Source of the DNA: Zoogloeaceae bacterium
Lineage (GTDB): Bacteria > Pseudomonadota > Gammaproteobacteria > Burkholderiales > Rhodocyclaceae
Assembly (NCBI GenBank): GCA_031267345.1
Contig: JAIRZG010000125.1
Location: 1-6,696, forward strand
DNA length: 6,696 nt
Reading direction: 5' to 3'
Shown: positions 6,605-6,696 of the stretch, in pieces
How the letters are laid out: each line of letters starts with the position of its first letter
Numbering within the stretch: the stretch's first letter is position 1
Translations under genes and position numbers: made by a program
Notes under the pieces: model-generated
What the model was told of the DNA's origin: nothing
The model's input: the letters and a program-made list of their open reading frames with translations, nothing else
Databases searched by the model: none

Positions 6605-6696
6605 GCAGGGTGGAAAAGCGAAGCGCCTTCCACCATTTTACCTATGCACCCGCACAACTGCCCAATGGTGGAAGGATAAAGCGCATTCCACCCTGC
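6605..6696. repeat. Pair of REP-like hairpin units in inverted orientation
   Basis: Two 32-base units, 6605-6636 and 6665-6696, are imperfect inverted copies. Their outer 11 bases (GCAGGGTGGAA / TTCCACCCTGC) and inner 11 bases (CCTTCCACCAT / ATGGTGGAAGG) match perfectly and only the middle ten differ. Each unit is itself a hairpin, GGTGGAA pairing with TTCCACC; in the left unit an inner GCG-AAG-CGC stem adds to it. The 28-base spacer (6637-6664) shows nothing. The layout is that of a BIME, two REP units head to head. Such units are often transposed by REP-associated tyrosine transposases and can stop transcription or protect 3' ends, here of the gab message. The right edge may be cut by the window. 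Confidence 0.75.

Noticed and set aside
6479..6679. Short + strand open frame after gabD
   Set aside because: It begins inside the end of gabD, runs through the REP-like unit, has no ribosome binding site and no protein-like composition.

Overview
The window is a compact GABA-catabolism locus on the + strand, from a proteobacterium of moderately high GC. Betaproteobacteria is my best guess, though Gammaproteobacteria cannot be excluded. The guess rests on the close family resemblance of GabT and GabD to the E. coli enzymes, a large-type NAD-glutamate dehydrogenase, and a REP-like repeat of a kind common between genes in those classes. No rRNA, tRNA or marker gene is present to settle the taxonomy.

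Layout: positions 2-103 hold the last 33 codons of an unidentified acidic protein. Positions 104-425 are a 322-base non-coding leader with two adjacent GC-rich hairpins (121-163), an AT-rich block (201-235) and a weak operator-like inverted repeat (269-295). Three genes follow in tight succession: gabT (426-1730), an unusually short large-family NAD-dependent glutamate dehydrogenase (1744-4992), and gabD (5026-6486). The gaps of 13 and 33 bases carry ribosome binding sites and no terminator-like hairpin, so the three genes are probably one transcript. The last 210 bases are non-coding, with a perfect 12-base palindrome and a pair of REP-like hairpin units in inverted orientation running to the window edge.

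How the genes work together: GabT moves the amino group of GABA to 2-oxoglutarate, giving succinate semialdehyde and glutamate. The glutamate dehydrogenase oxidises that glutamate back to 2-oxoglutarate, releasing ammonium and NADH. GabD oxidises succinate semialdehyde to succinate. With the dehydrogenase between the two, the net reaction is GABA to succinate, ammonium and two reduced cofactors, with the amino acceptor regenerated inside the operon. GabD carries a Glu where the NADP-preferring E. coli enzyme has Ser, so both reduced cofactors may be NADH. No GABA permease or GabR-type regulator is in the window.

The genes belong to known families. What deserves a second look is the gabT-gdh-gabD arrangement, the missing N-terminal third of the glutamate dehydrogenase, and the predicted NAD preference of GabD. 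I see no evidence of a wholly new type of system.
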